Positions 28,021 through 36,891 of a stretch of 64,000 nt of DNA are shown here, in pieces. How positions within the stretch are numbered: position 1 is the stretch's first letter; each line of letters starts with the position of its first letter. Source of the stretch: Prolixibacter sp. NT017 (GTDB taxonomy: Bacteria > Bacteroidota > Bacteroidia > Bacteroidales > Prolixibacteraceae); contig NZ_BLAV01000001.1 in the NCBI RefSeq assembly GCF_009617875.1, positions 1,550,001 to 1,614,000 on the forward strand. The letters run 5' to 3'. Below the pieces are notes generated by a model. That model was not told where the DNA came from and searched no databases. It worked only from the letters and a program-made list of their open reading frames with translations. Both the position numbers and the translations under genes were made by a program.

Positions 28021-28344
28021 ATGAGTCAAGCACATAACGAAGAGATGGGAGCCAAGATTACCACGAAAGCCTATGTCGTAGGTTTTATCCTGGCCTTGCT
28101 GCTTACCATCGTATCATTCGGAATGGCTATGAGCGGAGCGTTCAGCCGCACGGCGACCATTGTGGGATTGTTTATTGCAGCCTTTGCCCAGATGGTGGTA
28201 CACCTGCACTACTTCCTGCACCTCGACCGTTCGTCGGCGCAGCGCTGGAACGTGATTGCCCTGCTGTTTACCGCCCTGCTGCTGTTTATCTTCGTAGGCG
28301 GAACGCTTTGGGTAATGTACACGCTCAACGTACGAATGATGTAA
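28021..28344 (+). CDS. cyoD: Cytochrome bo3 quinol oxidase subunit IV
   Basis: 107 residues with three helices: YVVGFILALLLTIVSFGMAM, FIAAFAQMVVHLHYFLHLD (the typical HLHYFLHL stretch) and ALLFTALLLFIFVGGTLW. The small subunit aids CuB insertion and assembly. Last gene of cyoABCD; two hairpins follow. Confidence 0.95.
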   Translation: MSQAHNEEMGAKITTKAYVVGFILALLLTIVSFGMAMSGAFSRTATIVGLFIAAFAQMVVHLHYFLHLDRSSAQRWNVIALLFTALLLFIFVGGTLWVMYTLNVRMM

Positions 28345-28433
28345 AAAACATACAAGATCAACGGGAAGGGTACAACTTGCTTGTATCCTCCCGCTGCTTT
28401 CCATTGATTATTGTTCGAAATCATTTGTAAAGC

Positions 28434-28470
28434 AAGGACCGCTTTCTCGAAGGCGGTCCTTTTGTTTTAA
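28434..28470 (+). terminator. Terminator of the cyo operon
   Basis: AAGGACCGC (28434-28442) pairs with GCGGTCCTT (28453-28461) and is followed by TTGTTTT. A further imperfect hairpin (28359-28392) lies between cyoD and this terminator. The convergent rsgA gene stops at 28467, so the hairpin could serve both. Confidence 0.82.
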
Positions 28471-29537
28471 CGCCCTTTATTCTTCATATCCTTCTTCTGA
28501 TAGTCTTTCAGGATTTTCCCGAACTGTTTATCTTTTTTCCGGCGTTCGGCTACAGTCGATTCGAAATGGTTTTTCTCGCGTTCCATCTTCATGTAATTCT
28601 CATATGCCTGTTCCTCGATTTCGCCTTTTTCGACGGCTCCGAGAACAGCACAGCCTGCCTCGCTGGTGTGCGTGCAATCCTTGAAGCGGCAATGTTGCGC
28701 CAGACTCATGATATCATCAAACGTGGTTTCCAGGCCGCTGGTGGTATCGGCGATGCCTACTTCGCGCATGCCGGGATTATCGATGAGGATGCCGCCGTTT
28801 TCGAGGATGGTTAACTCGCGGTGACTGGTTACATGCCTTCCTTTGTTTGTGCTTTTGCTGATAGCATCGGTCTTCATGCGGTGTTGCCCCGAAAGATTGT
28901 TTAACAACGTTGATTTACCCACGCCCGACGAGCCCAGCAGGCAGTACGTCTTTCCTTTTTCGATGATGTTGTTTAAGGCCTCGTATCCCTGGCGCGTTTC
29001 GTTGCTAATGGCCAGTACCGGGACATCTTTGATGCGGTGATTAATGCTCTCTTTTATTTCAATTATTTGTTGCTCATCGATGAGATCGGTTTTGGTGAGT
29101 ACGATAATGGGGCTGACGTTGGACGAATAGCAGATGGTTAAGTAGCGCTCCAGGCGGTTAAGATTGAAATCACGGTCGACGGCCTGCACCAGGAAGGCAT
29201 AGTCGATGTTGGCGGCGATCAACTGCACTTCGCCGGAGTGGGAGACTGCCTGCCGCTTCAACACGGAGGAGCGGGGCAGTAGCTGGTGAATGATGGCGAA
29301 ATCTGCATCATAAACCGTCAGGGCAACCCAATCTCCCACGGCAGGGAAATCCTCGCGGCCTTGAGCCGTAAAGCGCATGTTCCCGGTGATTTCGGCTTCA
29401 TATTCGCCGTCAGCGGTGCGGACGGTGTATCGTTCTTTGTGTTCGGCCACAACCCGGCCAATTTCGAATTGCTCAAGTTGCAGCTCTTTTCTGATGGTTT
29501 TCATTTGGGCTGTATAGCCCAGGTCAGTTAGGTTCAT
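28467..29537 (-). CDS. rsgA: Ribosome small subunit-dependent GTPase A
   Basis: 356-residue circularly permuted GTPase that checks maturation of the 30S subunit. Order of motifs: OB-fold N-terminus, then G4 VLTKTDL, then G1 GSSGVGKSTLLN, then the switch/G3 region IDNPGMRE, then a zinc-knuckle CRFKDCTHTSEAGC. This G4-G1-G3 order is diagnostic. Alternative internal start at MKTIRKEL (29504). Cytosolic and constitutive in most bacteria. Confidence 0.97.
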   Translation of the reverse strand: MNLTDLGYTAQMKTIRKELQLEQFEIGRVVAEHKERYTVRTADGEYEAEITGNMRFTAQGREDFPAVGDWVALTVYDADFAIIHQLLPRSSVLKRQAVSHSGEVQLIAANIDYAFLVQAVDRDFNLNRLERYLTICYSSNVSPIIVLTKTDLIDEQQIIEIKESINHRIKDVPVLAISNETRQGYEALNNIIEKGKTYCLLGSSGVGKSTLLNNLSGQHRMKTDAISKSTNKGRHVTSHRELTILENGGILIDNPGMREVGIADTTSGLETTFDDIMSLAQHCRFKDCTHTSEAGCAVLGAVEKGEIEEQAYENYMKMEREKNHFESTVAERRKKDKQFGKILKDYQKKDMKNKGR

Positions 29538-29572
29538 GTCGGTTTGTTGTTTGCTGGCGCATCTTAATCCTG

Positions 29573-29923
29573 TTAAGGTACGCTCTGTTGTCCGGTAATT
29601 TCATTAAAATGTTCCCGTGCCCACTCAATCATCATCACGAGGGCCGGCATTAGTTCTTTTCCCGTTTCGGTTAACGAGTATTCCACGCGGGGCGGAATTT
29701 CCTTATGCATTTCCCGGTTGATCAAGCAGTCCTCTTCCAGGCGCTTCAGGGTACTGGAAAGCATCTTCTGCGAAATGTCTGGAATGGCGTTGTGCAAATC
29801 CTTATAGCGCATGACGCCACCTTTTTGCAATGCTCTTAGAACTAACAGTGACCATTTGTCGCTCATTCGGCTCAGAATATTCCGGACGGGACAGGTCGGG
29901 AAGTTGATATCAAGTTCTCTCAT
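29573..29923 (-). CDS. HxlR-family transcriptional regulator
   Basis: 116-residue winged HTH: CPVRNILSRMSDKWSLLVLR is the family signature, followed by the recognition part DISQKMLSSTLKRLEED and the wing RVEYSLTETGKEL. HxlR proteins often sense electrophiles or redox changes via the N-terminal Cys, present here in FPTCPVRN. Divergent from the cupin gene at 30154, which it probably controls (230-base shared region). Confidence 0.95.
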   Translation of the reverse strand: MRELDINFPTCPVRNILSRMSDKWSLLVLRALQKGGVMRYKDLHNAIPDISQKMLSSTLKRLEEDCLINREMHKEIPPRVEYSLTETGKELMPALVMMIEWAREHFNEITGQQSVP

Positions 29924-30153
29924 GTCATTGTTTTAACGCTATTCAAATTTAAAAAATCTCTTTTAGAGAGTAATATCCGGATTGAGACGTTACAGTTGAA
30001 ATGCAGAGAAATTTTTTTGAAAAAAAATAGTCTTGGTAAAAGGCAGGAAATCAATAATTCTAACCAGATAGGTGCGTAACGAACCCTCTTGCTCATATTG
30101 GCCCGATCCCTGAACTTTGAGCTACACTCAATCAATAAACGGAGGATAAAACA

Positions 30154-30591
30154 ATGAAAGAACTGTCAGTAAAGAACGTAGATGCTATCGAAGGCCAGAA
30201 GATGAACCGCAATGGAAAAGAATTCACCATCAAACCGGTTATTCCTGCCGAAGAGGTTAGCAAGTGCCGGGTGAATTTCGTTGAAGTGGAACCGGGGCAC
30301 AGCGCGTTCAGTTATCATTACCACGAAGTAAACGAAGAGGTATTTTACATCATCAGCGGAGTTGGTATCGTTCGCACCATCAATGGCGATGTAACGGTAA
30401 AAGCCGGCGATGCCATTACCTTTCCTACCGGTGAAAAGGGCTCGCACGTGATCCGTAACGGCTCGGAAACCGAAAAGCTGGTGTACATCGATTTCGACAC
30501 GGCCAGTACCGCCGAGGTGGTGCATTTCCCCGATATGAAGAAGGTGATGGTGACAGGACCTTATTCCAAAGGGATGTATGACGAAGAGTGA
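30154..30591 (+). CDS. Single-domain cupin protein
   Basis: 145 residues with the two cupin motifs: YHYHEVNEEVFYIISGVG (His/Glu metal ligands) and DAITFPTGEKGSHVIRNG (His ligand). Well-placed Shine-Dalgarno (CGGAGGATAAAAC). Possible roles include dioxygenase, isomerase or sensor; substrate unknown. Divergently paired with the HxlR regulator. Confidence 0.92.
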   Translation: MKELSVKNVDAIEGQKMNRNGKEFTIKPVIPAEEVSKCRVNFVEVEPGHSAFSYHYHEVNEEVFYIISGVGIVRTINGDVTVKAGDAITFPTGEKGSHVIRNGSETEKLVYIDFDTASTAEVVHFPDMKKVMVTGPYSKGMYDEE

Positions 30592-31060
30592 TTACCGCCA
30601 CTGGTGTTGCTTAATCGGTTTATCTATTCATCCCAAACCTTCTCGTCTGACGGTCCGCGATGGACATCTGGCTTGAACATTCTTCTCCTCCCCAAATGGG
30701 GAGGCAAGGTGCGGAGAGTAAATATTGTTTCTGCAGCGCTATGATATCCTTTTTAATCCCGCAGGGATGACATGTTGGTAGCCCCGGGTGTCAACCCGGG
30801 GATGAGGAATGTGTGAGATAAAAGCGCTCGCGCGGTAGATTTGATTGGAAAGGTTACGCTGTTTCGAGCGGAATAGAGTGGACGTAGATAAGAGCAAAAC
30901 AACAGAAACCCTAAAATCAATTAACAATGAAAAATGAGTAATGAGTAATTAAGCGGTCTAAATTCTAATGTCTGCTGTCTAATGTCTTCTTACAAACAAC
31001 AGCAACCGCTCAGCCCAACCTGAACCCCTTCTAACCTGTAACCAAATCCGGCTGGATGCT
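30592..31060. other. Intergenic region with repeat fragments
   Basis: 469 bases without a gene. It holds an inverted REP-like module at 30750-30778 (CATGTTGGTAG preceded by a TCCCGCAGGGA-type palindrome), a CCCCGGG...CCCGGGG hairpin (30783-30801), a fragment of the dispersed element with GCGCTCGCGCGGTAGAT and TTTCGAGCGGAAT (30818-30880), and AATGAAAAATGAGTAATGAG at 30926, a module seen at many other gaps in this window. Confidence 0.6.
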
Positions 31061-32272
31061 TTATACGCTCAACAAATCAATCGGTACATCCTTCAGCCGG
31101 GCAATGTCCATTACTTTGTTGCGGACATCGAAGCGGGAAGCACAATTGACGTTGCAGACGTCGCACAGGTGGCAGGGATTGTCCGACAGGTCGACCTCGG
31201 CCAGCGTATGCCAGGCCTGCTCCAGGTTCTTGTAGCCGTAAGCATACATGTAGCTGCGCATAATGGTCGGGATGTCGAGGTGGTGCGGACACTGCGGAAC
31301 GCACTGCTGACATTGCTGGCAATACAGCCCATAGGCGTCATAGCCGGAAGTCATGCCCAGCTCCTTCATCTCCTGCCCGGACATCTTCAGGTTCTGAATC
31401 ATCTTCAGGTTTTTCTGCACCAGCTCCACCGAGGTCATTCCCGATACGATGGAAGAGATATTTTCATTCTGCAACACCCATTTCAGCGCTGCATCGGTGT
31501 TGATGGACGGACCGGTTTTGCTGCGGGCGGCTCCGGCGGTAGTCTTCATGGCCACGATGCCCATGCCGGCTTTCGCTGCACGATTGATGGCGGTGTTCAA
31601 CTCTTCTAAATTCTGGGTTTTGTAGTTGTAGCCTATCATCGCCACGTCGTACACGCCCGATTCGGCTGCTGCGTTGAGCGCCTCGACCGTGCCGCCATGT
31701 GAGGCAATGCCCACATACTTCACCTTGCCTTGTTTCTTCAGTTGCTCGAATGTTTTCAGCACGTCCTCATTCAGGATGGTCTCTTTCTTCGAGGCAAACG
31801 GCAATAGCACAAAGTCGATGGTTTCGAGACCGAAACGTTTGAGGCTGGCCTCGGCACTTTTCATGTACTTTTCGGCAGTAAAATCGCTGTTCAGGGTGCC
31901 GGCGCCTTTGTTCATCTCATTGGGAATGGCAGCGGTGCCTACCAGGAAGCTGTCGCGGGGCAGGCCTTTCAATCCTTCGCCCACGAGGATTTCATTGTTC
32001 CCACGGCCATAGTAGTTGGCAGAGAAAAACAGCTTGACCCCGGCTTCGTAAGCAGCCTTCACTAATCCCGGCGAGGTGACGCCACTGGTCCCCATGCTGA
32101 TGAGTGGTGTGTGTACGCCGGTTTTGCCCAACGGGCGGGTAGGCAAGGTAGCTGGTGAGTTATCAACGGTTTTTCCGGAGGCATCGAGGCTGGTGCCCGA
32201 GGCGAGCAGGGCAGTTCCGGAGAGGCCCATGATACTTTTCTTCAGGAAATCACGACGGTTGTTTGTTTTCAT
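31061..32272 (-). CDS. Tat-exported aldo/keto reductase with C-terminal 4Fe-4S domain
   Basis: 403 residues. The N-terminus NRRDFLKKSIMGLSG is a twin-arginine signal. A TIM-barrel aldo/keto reductase fold follows (RPLGKTGVHTPLISMGT, DFVLLPF, YVGIASHGG, YNYK, SIVSGMTS), then a two-cluster ferredoxin-like part: CQQCQQCVPQCPHH and NPCHLCDVCNVNCASRF. Export by Tat fits a folded cofactor protein. Such AKR-ferredoxin fusions are frequent in Bacteroidota; electron donor and substrate unknown. Confidence 0.93.
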   Translation of the reverse strand: MKTNNRRDFLKKSIMGLSGTALLASGTSLDASGKTVDNSPATLPTRPLGKTGVHTPLISMGTSGVTSPGLVKAAYEAGVKLFFSANYYGRGNNEILVGEGLKGLPRDSFLVGTAAIPNEMNKGAGTLNSDFTAEKYMKSAEASLKRFGLETIDFVLLPFASKKETILNEDVLKTFEQLKKQGKVKYVGIASHGGTVEALNAAAESGVYDVAMIGYNYKTQNLEELNTAINRAAKAGMGIVAMKTTAGAARSKTGPSINTDAALKWVLQNENISSIVSGMTSVELVQKNLKMIQNLKMSGQEMKELGMTSGYDAYGLYCQQCQQCVPQCPHHLDIPTIMRSYMYAYGYKNLEQAWHTLAEVDLSDNPCHLCDVCNVNCASRFDVRNKVMDIARLKDVPIDLLSV

Positions 32273-32814
32273 AGTCCGGTTTTTTGGTGTTTTGCCGATT
32301 CAATTGATCATTGGTTTGTCTGAAACAGTCTGGCTCCCATAACGGAAGCTGGTAGTTTGGTTTGGGCTCGTCCGTTTTCGGTGGGGCAGGCGAGCCGTAC
32401 CTTTTCGGTTAAGGTTTGTCTATTGGTGAAAAACGTCTGTTCCGAAAGTGGTGGCCCAACGTTCAGGAAAAGATGAATTTAAAGATACAAATAATCGTGA
32501 TTTATCTGAATAGAATGACAATTCGTTATACTCACGGCAAATCGCTTTCTAATCAATATCTACTCATCCCAACCCTTCTCTAACATAGAGTAGGGCTCGC
32601 GACACTGCAGGATTTCAGCGACTCGGTTCTGACGCGAAAGTCCTACTGTAAATGATTGGAAACAACCGTTGATTGAAGCACCAGCCGAACCCGTCTTTAC
32701 GTAGTAGAGAGGGGGAATCCGAATACCATTCGGATGGGGTGAGTAGATGAAATAGTTTTGCAGTGCTGAGGTATCCATCCCAATCCGGAGCATCGGGACG
32801 GGGCTACCGATATG

Positions 32815-32986
32815 CCAACCCTTCGGGCTTAGAATGGCGAACCGGTACAATTGGGTTGTTCGTTTTTGCGGTGCCTTCGTATAATGAGGTCCATGATTTG
32901 GATTCTTAGCTATCATGTGGGTATCGGAAATAATCCCGTATATCGTTTCGCCCCCTCAATCCCCCAGCCCGGGGGAAGGAGGTCAC
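32815..32986. repeat. Dispersed element B, copy 1
   Basis: About 170 bases, running from CCTTCGGGCTT through GAATGGCGAACCG, GGTGCCTTCGTA, AATGAGGTCCAT, TTGGATTCTTAGC and CCCGTATATC to CCCCCTCAATCCCCCA. A close copy lies at 41178-41342. Confidence 0.85.
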
Positions 32987-32989
32987 GAC

Positions 32990-33242
32990 GCCGCCCCGGG
33001 ATGAGGATGTGCACACATGAAGCGCTCGCGCGGTAGATTGGATTGAAATGGTGTGGTTGTTTCGAGCGGAATGGTGATGGAGCAGCATTTATTTCTTGTC
33101 CTCAAGCCGGACGGGCGTTCTTGTCCTTTTGTCTTGACACAAAAGGACGAAAAGGTCAAGTCAAAGTGATCCTTCCGCCCGCGTCATGATTTTGTCTTTT
33201 CTGACCCACTGGCCAGAATTCCCACACAAAATCATTCCCGCT
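32990..33242. repeat. Dispersed element A, copy 1
   Basis: About 250 bases containing CCCCGGGATGAGGATGTGC, GCGCTCGCGCGGTAGAT, TTTCGAGCGGAATGGTGATG, CCGGACGGGCGTTCTTGTCC, TTTTGTCTTGACACAAAAGG and GTGATCCTTCCGCCCGCGTC. A near-identical copy is at 40698-40950, a second half at 38195-38370, a first half at 43125-43213 and a fragment at 30818-30880. Confidence 0.85.
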
Positions 33243-33282
33243 CACTCCTGCCCTGTGAAATATGAGTTTGATTTCACAGGGG

Positions 33283-33553
33283 CTGCCCGGGCGACTTTGA
33301 CGGGCTCGCGCGCGTATCGCCTGACGGCGATGTTGGGGATGGTATCGGCGTGTAGGGTCAGGACATGTCCTGACTGTATTTGTACCCAATTCCGGGTTTG
33401 TATCTGTGGCGCAGGAACGTCGGCGTTTCAATGTTGGTTGGAATGTGCGCCTCTTGAAAATCGGATACGCTCTCTTCTTGGGGCGGCGTTGTCACGACTA
33501 TCGTCGTTGACTCCTTCCCCCAAGCTATGGAATCACAGGCCTTCAGACTGATA
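33283..33553. repeat. ~270-bp palindrome-bearing repeat, copy 1
   Basis: Starts GGGCGACTTTGACGGGCTC, contains CGCCTGACGGCG, the 18-bp perfect palindrome GTCAGGACATGTCCTGAC (near 33357), GTGCGCCTCTTG, CACGACTATCGTCGTTGACT and ACAGGCCTTCAG. Single copy here; see the array at 38371. Confidence 0.85.
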
Positions 33554-33781
33554 ATTACAACAACCACGTAGCCTAACCTGAAACCTTCAGAGCAATGAGT
33601 AATTAACAATGAGAAATGAGTAATAAAAAATACAATACGGCTGAACCTGAAACCCTTAAATCAATGAACAATTAGTAATGAGAAATGAATAATCGAGAGT
33701 ACGATTAGGCTAAACTTCAAAACGCAACTTGAAACCTGAAACTTTTTAACAGCAGGAACAACAACAACAAAAGAAACCTTT

Positions 33782-34393
33782 TTACAAATCCCTCAGCACG
33801 TCCGTGCCGCGGATGCCGGGTTTGTCCTTCAGGTAGGTGTAGATTTCGTTGTCGCTCATGTGGTAGGCTTCTTTCAGGCCGTTGATGATGGTGCGCAGGT
33901 AGTTTTCGCCGGGCGGGTTGATGGCTTCCGGCTGGGGAGTGGCGTGGGTGAAGGTGAAGATGGGATGGCCGTTTTTGTCGCCGAGGTAGAGCAGGTTGCC
34001 GTACCACCAGGTGGGGTGGATGATGAGGGAGCCTTGTTCGATGGCTTTTTCGAGGTCGATGTGCAGGTTCCCGTAGAAGTCGTTTTCCTGCCGGATGATG
34101 TCGATGAATTGCCCGGCGGTGATTAAATACATGCGTCCCAGGGTGTGGGCCTGTTCATTGGGTTCGGTGCCGGTGAAGGCCACGCCGCCGTGTTGCCAGC
34201 TGCCCGATTCGCGGGCAAAGTAAAGCTCCCGGTTAATGGTGATGTTCTCCTTTTCCGTGGGGAGGGTGGTATCGAAACAGCCGGGCTGTGTTTTGGCAGA
34301 ACCTTCCGGCTGCCCGCCACGGATGTAGCAGTGAAACCGGCTCTCCAGCATGTTGGAACCGTAACTGGCGTAGTAGATGTGAGAGCGCTGCAT
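33782..34393 (-). CDS. Gamma-glutamylcyclotransferase-like fold protein
   Basis: 203 residues. HIYYASYGSNMLESRFHCYI is the YGSN-type glycine-rich loop of the GGCT/AIG2-like fold, and GRMYLITAGQFIDI with GNLHIDLEKAIEQ completes the core. Related Bacteroidota proteins carry the misleading database name histone deacetylase. Substrate unknown. ATG 34393 is preferred over a TTG at 34414. GC content is much higher than in the adjacent AT-rich module at 34.5-36.7 kb. Confidence 0.75.
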   Translation of the reverse strand: MQRSHIYYASYGSNMLESRFHCYIRGGQPEGSAKTQPGCFDTTLPTEKENITINRELYFARESGSWQHGGVAFTGTEPNEQAHTLGRMYLITAGQFIDIIRQENDFYGNLHIDLEKAIEQGSLIIHPTWWYGNLLYLGDKNGHPIFTFTHATPQPEAINPPGENYLRTIINGLKEAYHMSDNEIYTYLKDKPGIRGTDVLRDL

Positions 34394-34495
34394 GGATCTA
34401 TTTGCAAATAACAATTGAATTCTTAAAATATTGAGAATGAGCTATCCTTCTTTAATTTACAATATTTTACTTACTTCCCCATTGTAGTGAAAATC

Positions 34496-35356
34496 TTAGG
34501 AGCATATTGCTTTAAACAATCCATATTCCTCTAGATAATCAGGCTGAATAGATAATATAACAGCTCTTTCAAAGGTACTTAATTTAAAATTTGGAGTGTT
34601 CTTGATTTTATTAATGTAATTGAACAATACTTTGATAAAATCATGTCCATTCATATTATATTTAATATCAGGATCCATTTTTTTTCTAACTTCATCAATG
34701 AACTCCTGTATTTTTGTTGAGATTGTCATTAATCCATTTTTGGTTATGTATTTTGACAAATAATTGTCAAAATCGAAATTGCAAAGGCCAGTTACTTTGT
34801 CAATGGGCATGTTATTTTCTATTTTGGGGAATTCGTGATTTAGTTCGAATTTGTGATTAACCATTCTTAAAACAAATAGTCCCCAAAGGATTTTGCTAAC
34901 TTCTTTTAGAATTACGTCAGTATCGATTGGAAAATTCCTTATTCCAATTTTTATAATTTTTTCAATATGCCTGCGACAATAAAAATATGACTCCATGCAG
35001 GAATAGTCGGTGTATTTTAAGTGTTTATTTTTTTCAAATTCATTGATAATACCGTCAAAGTCTTTGTCAACAATACAGGTTATATTAGTACTAATTTTAT
35101 TCAAATCTAAAATTCTTGATAATGCAATTAACTTATCTTTATTAGATCTCAAATTCAAATCCGAAAATTTCGCTTGCAATTCGGATAAATCTATTGTGTC
35201 AATCTCAATAATGTTTATTTCTTTGACCCTTTTATACTCGCAATAGTTCTCGATTATGAACTTGTCAGTTGGACCCTCAACATATATATCTACTAATTCT
35301 TCTTCAAAAGAATAAATTGCTACCAGTTCCTCCAGTTCTCTTTTTATATCAAACAT
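34496..35356 (-). CDS. DUF4435/Toprim-like effector of a PARIS-like defence module
   Basis: 286 residues. A Toprim-like nuclease pattern is visible: IYVEGPTDKFIIENY with Glu27, then CIVDKDFDGI with Asp97, Asp99 and Asp101, then YSCMESYFY and GHDFIKVL. This layout matches DUF4435 proteins such as AriB of PARIS, where the released Toprim protein acts as an effector nuclease that cleaves host tRNA. The gene overlaps the upstream AAA ATPase gene by 8 bases (ATG 35356; 35365 would be TTG), so the two are translationally coupled. AT-rich (about 28% GC in one sampled 60-base line), unlike its neighbours: likely acquired by transfer. Other OLD-like/DUF4435 pairs remain possible. Confidence 0.72.
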   Translation of the reverse strand: MFDIKRELEELVAIYSFEEELVDIYVEGPTDKFIIENYCEYKRVKEINIIEIDTIDLSELQAKFSDLNLRSNKDKLIALSRILDLNKISTNITCIVDKDFDGIINEFEKNKHLKYTDYSCMESYFYCRRHIEKIIKIGIRNFPIDTDVILKEVSKILWGLFVLRMVNHKFELNHEFPKIENNMPIDKVTGLCNFDFDNYLSKYITKNGLMTISTKIQEFIDEVRKKMDPDIKYNMNGHDFIKVLFNYINKIKNTPNFKLSTFERAVILSIQPDYLEEYGLFKAICS

Positions 35357-36704
35357 TTTGGTCAATTAACTTTGATGTGTTGTTTTTATATGCAGATAAC
35401 AGCTCGAATGAATGCGTAGCGAGAATAAATTGAATGTTTTTATCTGCACTAAATGTTAATAGGGTTTTAATTAATTTTCTTTGCCATTTTATATTCAAAG
35501 AAATTTCAGGTTCATCGATTATAAAGAAAGTTGCAACTTCAGTGGAAGTTATTGTGTTAATAAGCAGCAATAGTAGTTGTTTTTCCCCGCTAGATAACCA
35601 ACTAAACTCGAGTGGTGTTCCGTTTTTTTGTTCTATGTCAAATCCAGAATTTAAGTTGAAACTAATAGACTTATTTGTAAAATAATCATTTACAGTTTCT
35701 ATAAATAAGTTGATAGTTTTTTCAACTACCTTTAATGCTTCCAGTTTTGCATTTATGCCCTCAAGAAAAGGTGAAATTACTGTGTTTAAAAATTTTATTT
35801 GTTCTGTTTTTCGTGCTTGTTTTATTGAACGGCGAATTTTTTTTGTGTCGAATTCATCTATTAGCCCTAAATCTACATATGAAGGCAATAATTTATCCAG
35901 TTTATCAAGTTCTGCAAGCAGAATGTTTTTCTCCGTTGTAGTTGTTTCTGTATCAGAAAGTGTAATGTAATTTTCTATGATGTCAGAAAAAATTACTTGG
36001 GAGTTTTTTTCACCAACTTTTGAGCCGGAAATAACTTTGCTTCTAACCCAATCAAGCAATCTTTCTATTGCATGCTCTAGGGATATACTGCTTTCATCGT
36101 CGCTTTCTTTATTCGAACCTCTTTCAAAATCTTTGTGAGAAGCTATTTTGGTTTTAAAATAAAGGTTGATTGCATCCCTCGTTTGACTTCTGGAATGTTT
36201 GTCAGACGTGATTGTGTCTCGTATTCTTCTATCATCGGACAAATAGAACGCAGCTATATTTAATCCTTTTATGTAATTAATAATCTCATCAAATTTTATC
36301 CCTGTTTCAGATTGAGGTTCAAACATAATAGCGTTATCTTGATCTGCTACAAGAAAAACTGATTTTATTTTTTCCCCATTTTCAGAAATATAGTATTCGT
36401 ATGAGCCTTTTTGTCCATTCTCCCTTGAGGCTCCAATTTCAATGCCATTATTAAAGTGAATACTGAATTTTTTAAATTTAGTCTCTGCAATGCTTGATTT
36501 ATAACCGCTTTTGTCTTTAGTAGACAGTAGATAGAAAAATAAATTTAACAATGTAGTCTTACCTGTTCCATTATCGCCATACACTAATAAGAGTTTGGAT
36601 ATGTCTTGTTCATCGCTATTCGGGAGAGTGTATGTATAATATCCAAAAAGCTCTTCAATATAAACTTTTGATACTGAAAGAGAAGTTTCTTTTTGTTTGT
36701 TCAT
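35349..36704 (-). CDS. ABC-type AAA ATPase, AriA-like sensor of a PARIS-like module
   Basis: 451 residues, AAA_15/AAA_21-type ATPase of the ABC class. Walker A is YGDNGTGKTTLLN (near residue 43), the ABC signature is LSSGEKQLLLLL, Walker B is TFFIIDEPEISLNI, and the H-loop is ILATHSFELLSAYK. The central part is helical. Size and order (ATPase first, DUF4435 protein second, overlapping) agree with AriA-AriB of PARIS, where the ATPase holds the effector and releases it when it senses a phage anti-restriction or other trigger protein. Upstream lies a 41/42-bp palindromic array. Trigger specificity cannot be predicted. Confidence 0.74.
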   Translation of the reverse strand: MNKQKETSLSVSKVYIEELFGYYTYTLPNSDEQDISKLLLVYGDNGTGKTTLLNLFFYLLSTKDKSGYKSSIAETKFKKFSIHFNNGIEIGASRENGQKGSYEYYISENGEKIKSVFLVADQDNAIMFEPQSETGIKFDEIINYIKGLNIAAFYLSDDRRIRDTITSDKHSRSQTRDAINLYFKTKIASHKDFERGSNKESDDESSISLEHAIERLLDWVRSKVISGSKVGEKNSQVIFSDIIENYITLSDTETTTTEKNILLAELDKLDKLLPSYVDLGLIDEFDTKKIRRSIKQARKTEQIKFLNTVISPFLEGINAKLEALKVVEKTINLFIETVNDYFTNKSISFNLNSGFDIEQKNGTPLEFSWLSSGEKQLLLLLINTITSTEVATFFIIDEPEISLNIKWQRKLIKTLLTFSADKNIQFILATHSFELLSAYKNNTSKLIDQNV

Positions 36705-36891
36705 ATTAATGTTTTTTAGTTCTAATCATGAATGCCTATTGAATTTTTTCAACGTCGTTATTTTTTATTGAAACGATGTTTTTGTTCCTTCTTTGGTTCT
36801 AATAATTATTGTCTTCACCTCATTTTGCCACTGAAAGTACTCATTTTTTCATCATCAACATAATAATTGCGCTTTGAAGATTTGTTCAAAC

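Larger units (their letters stand above)
32273..33781. other. 1.5-kb non-coding repeat-rich gap
   Basis: No convincing gene. Components: element B at 32815-32986, element A at 32990-33242, one copy of the ~270-bp palindrome family at 33283-33553, and AATGAGTAATGA-type modules at 33593-33700. The ORFs here are short, in several frames and match those arising from the same repeats elsewhere. 32273-32814 has no structure that I could recognise, apart from phrases such as GGATGGGGTGAGTAG. Confidence 0.7.

Noticed and set aside
29920..30135. 71-codon minus-strand ORF upstream of the HxlR gene
   Set aside because: It occupies the divergent promoter region, has an odd composition and no family features.
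32560..33609. Several ORFs of 60-121 codons
   Set aside because: They lie in elements A, B and the 270-bp family, and equivalent ORFs reappear wherever those repeats occur.
34496..36704. Gabija or classical OLD-nuclease system
   Set aside because: The ATPase has no fused Toprim domain and no UvrD-like helicase follows; ATPase and Toprim are separate overlapping genes, closer to the AriA/AriB layout.
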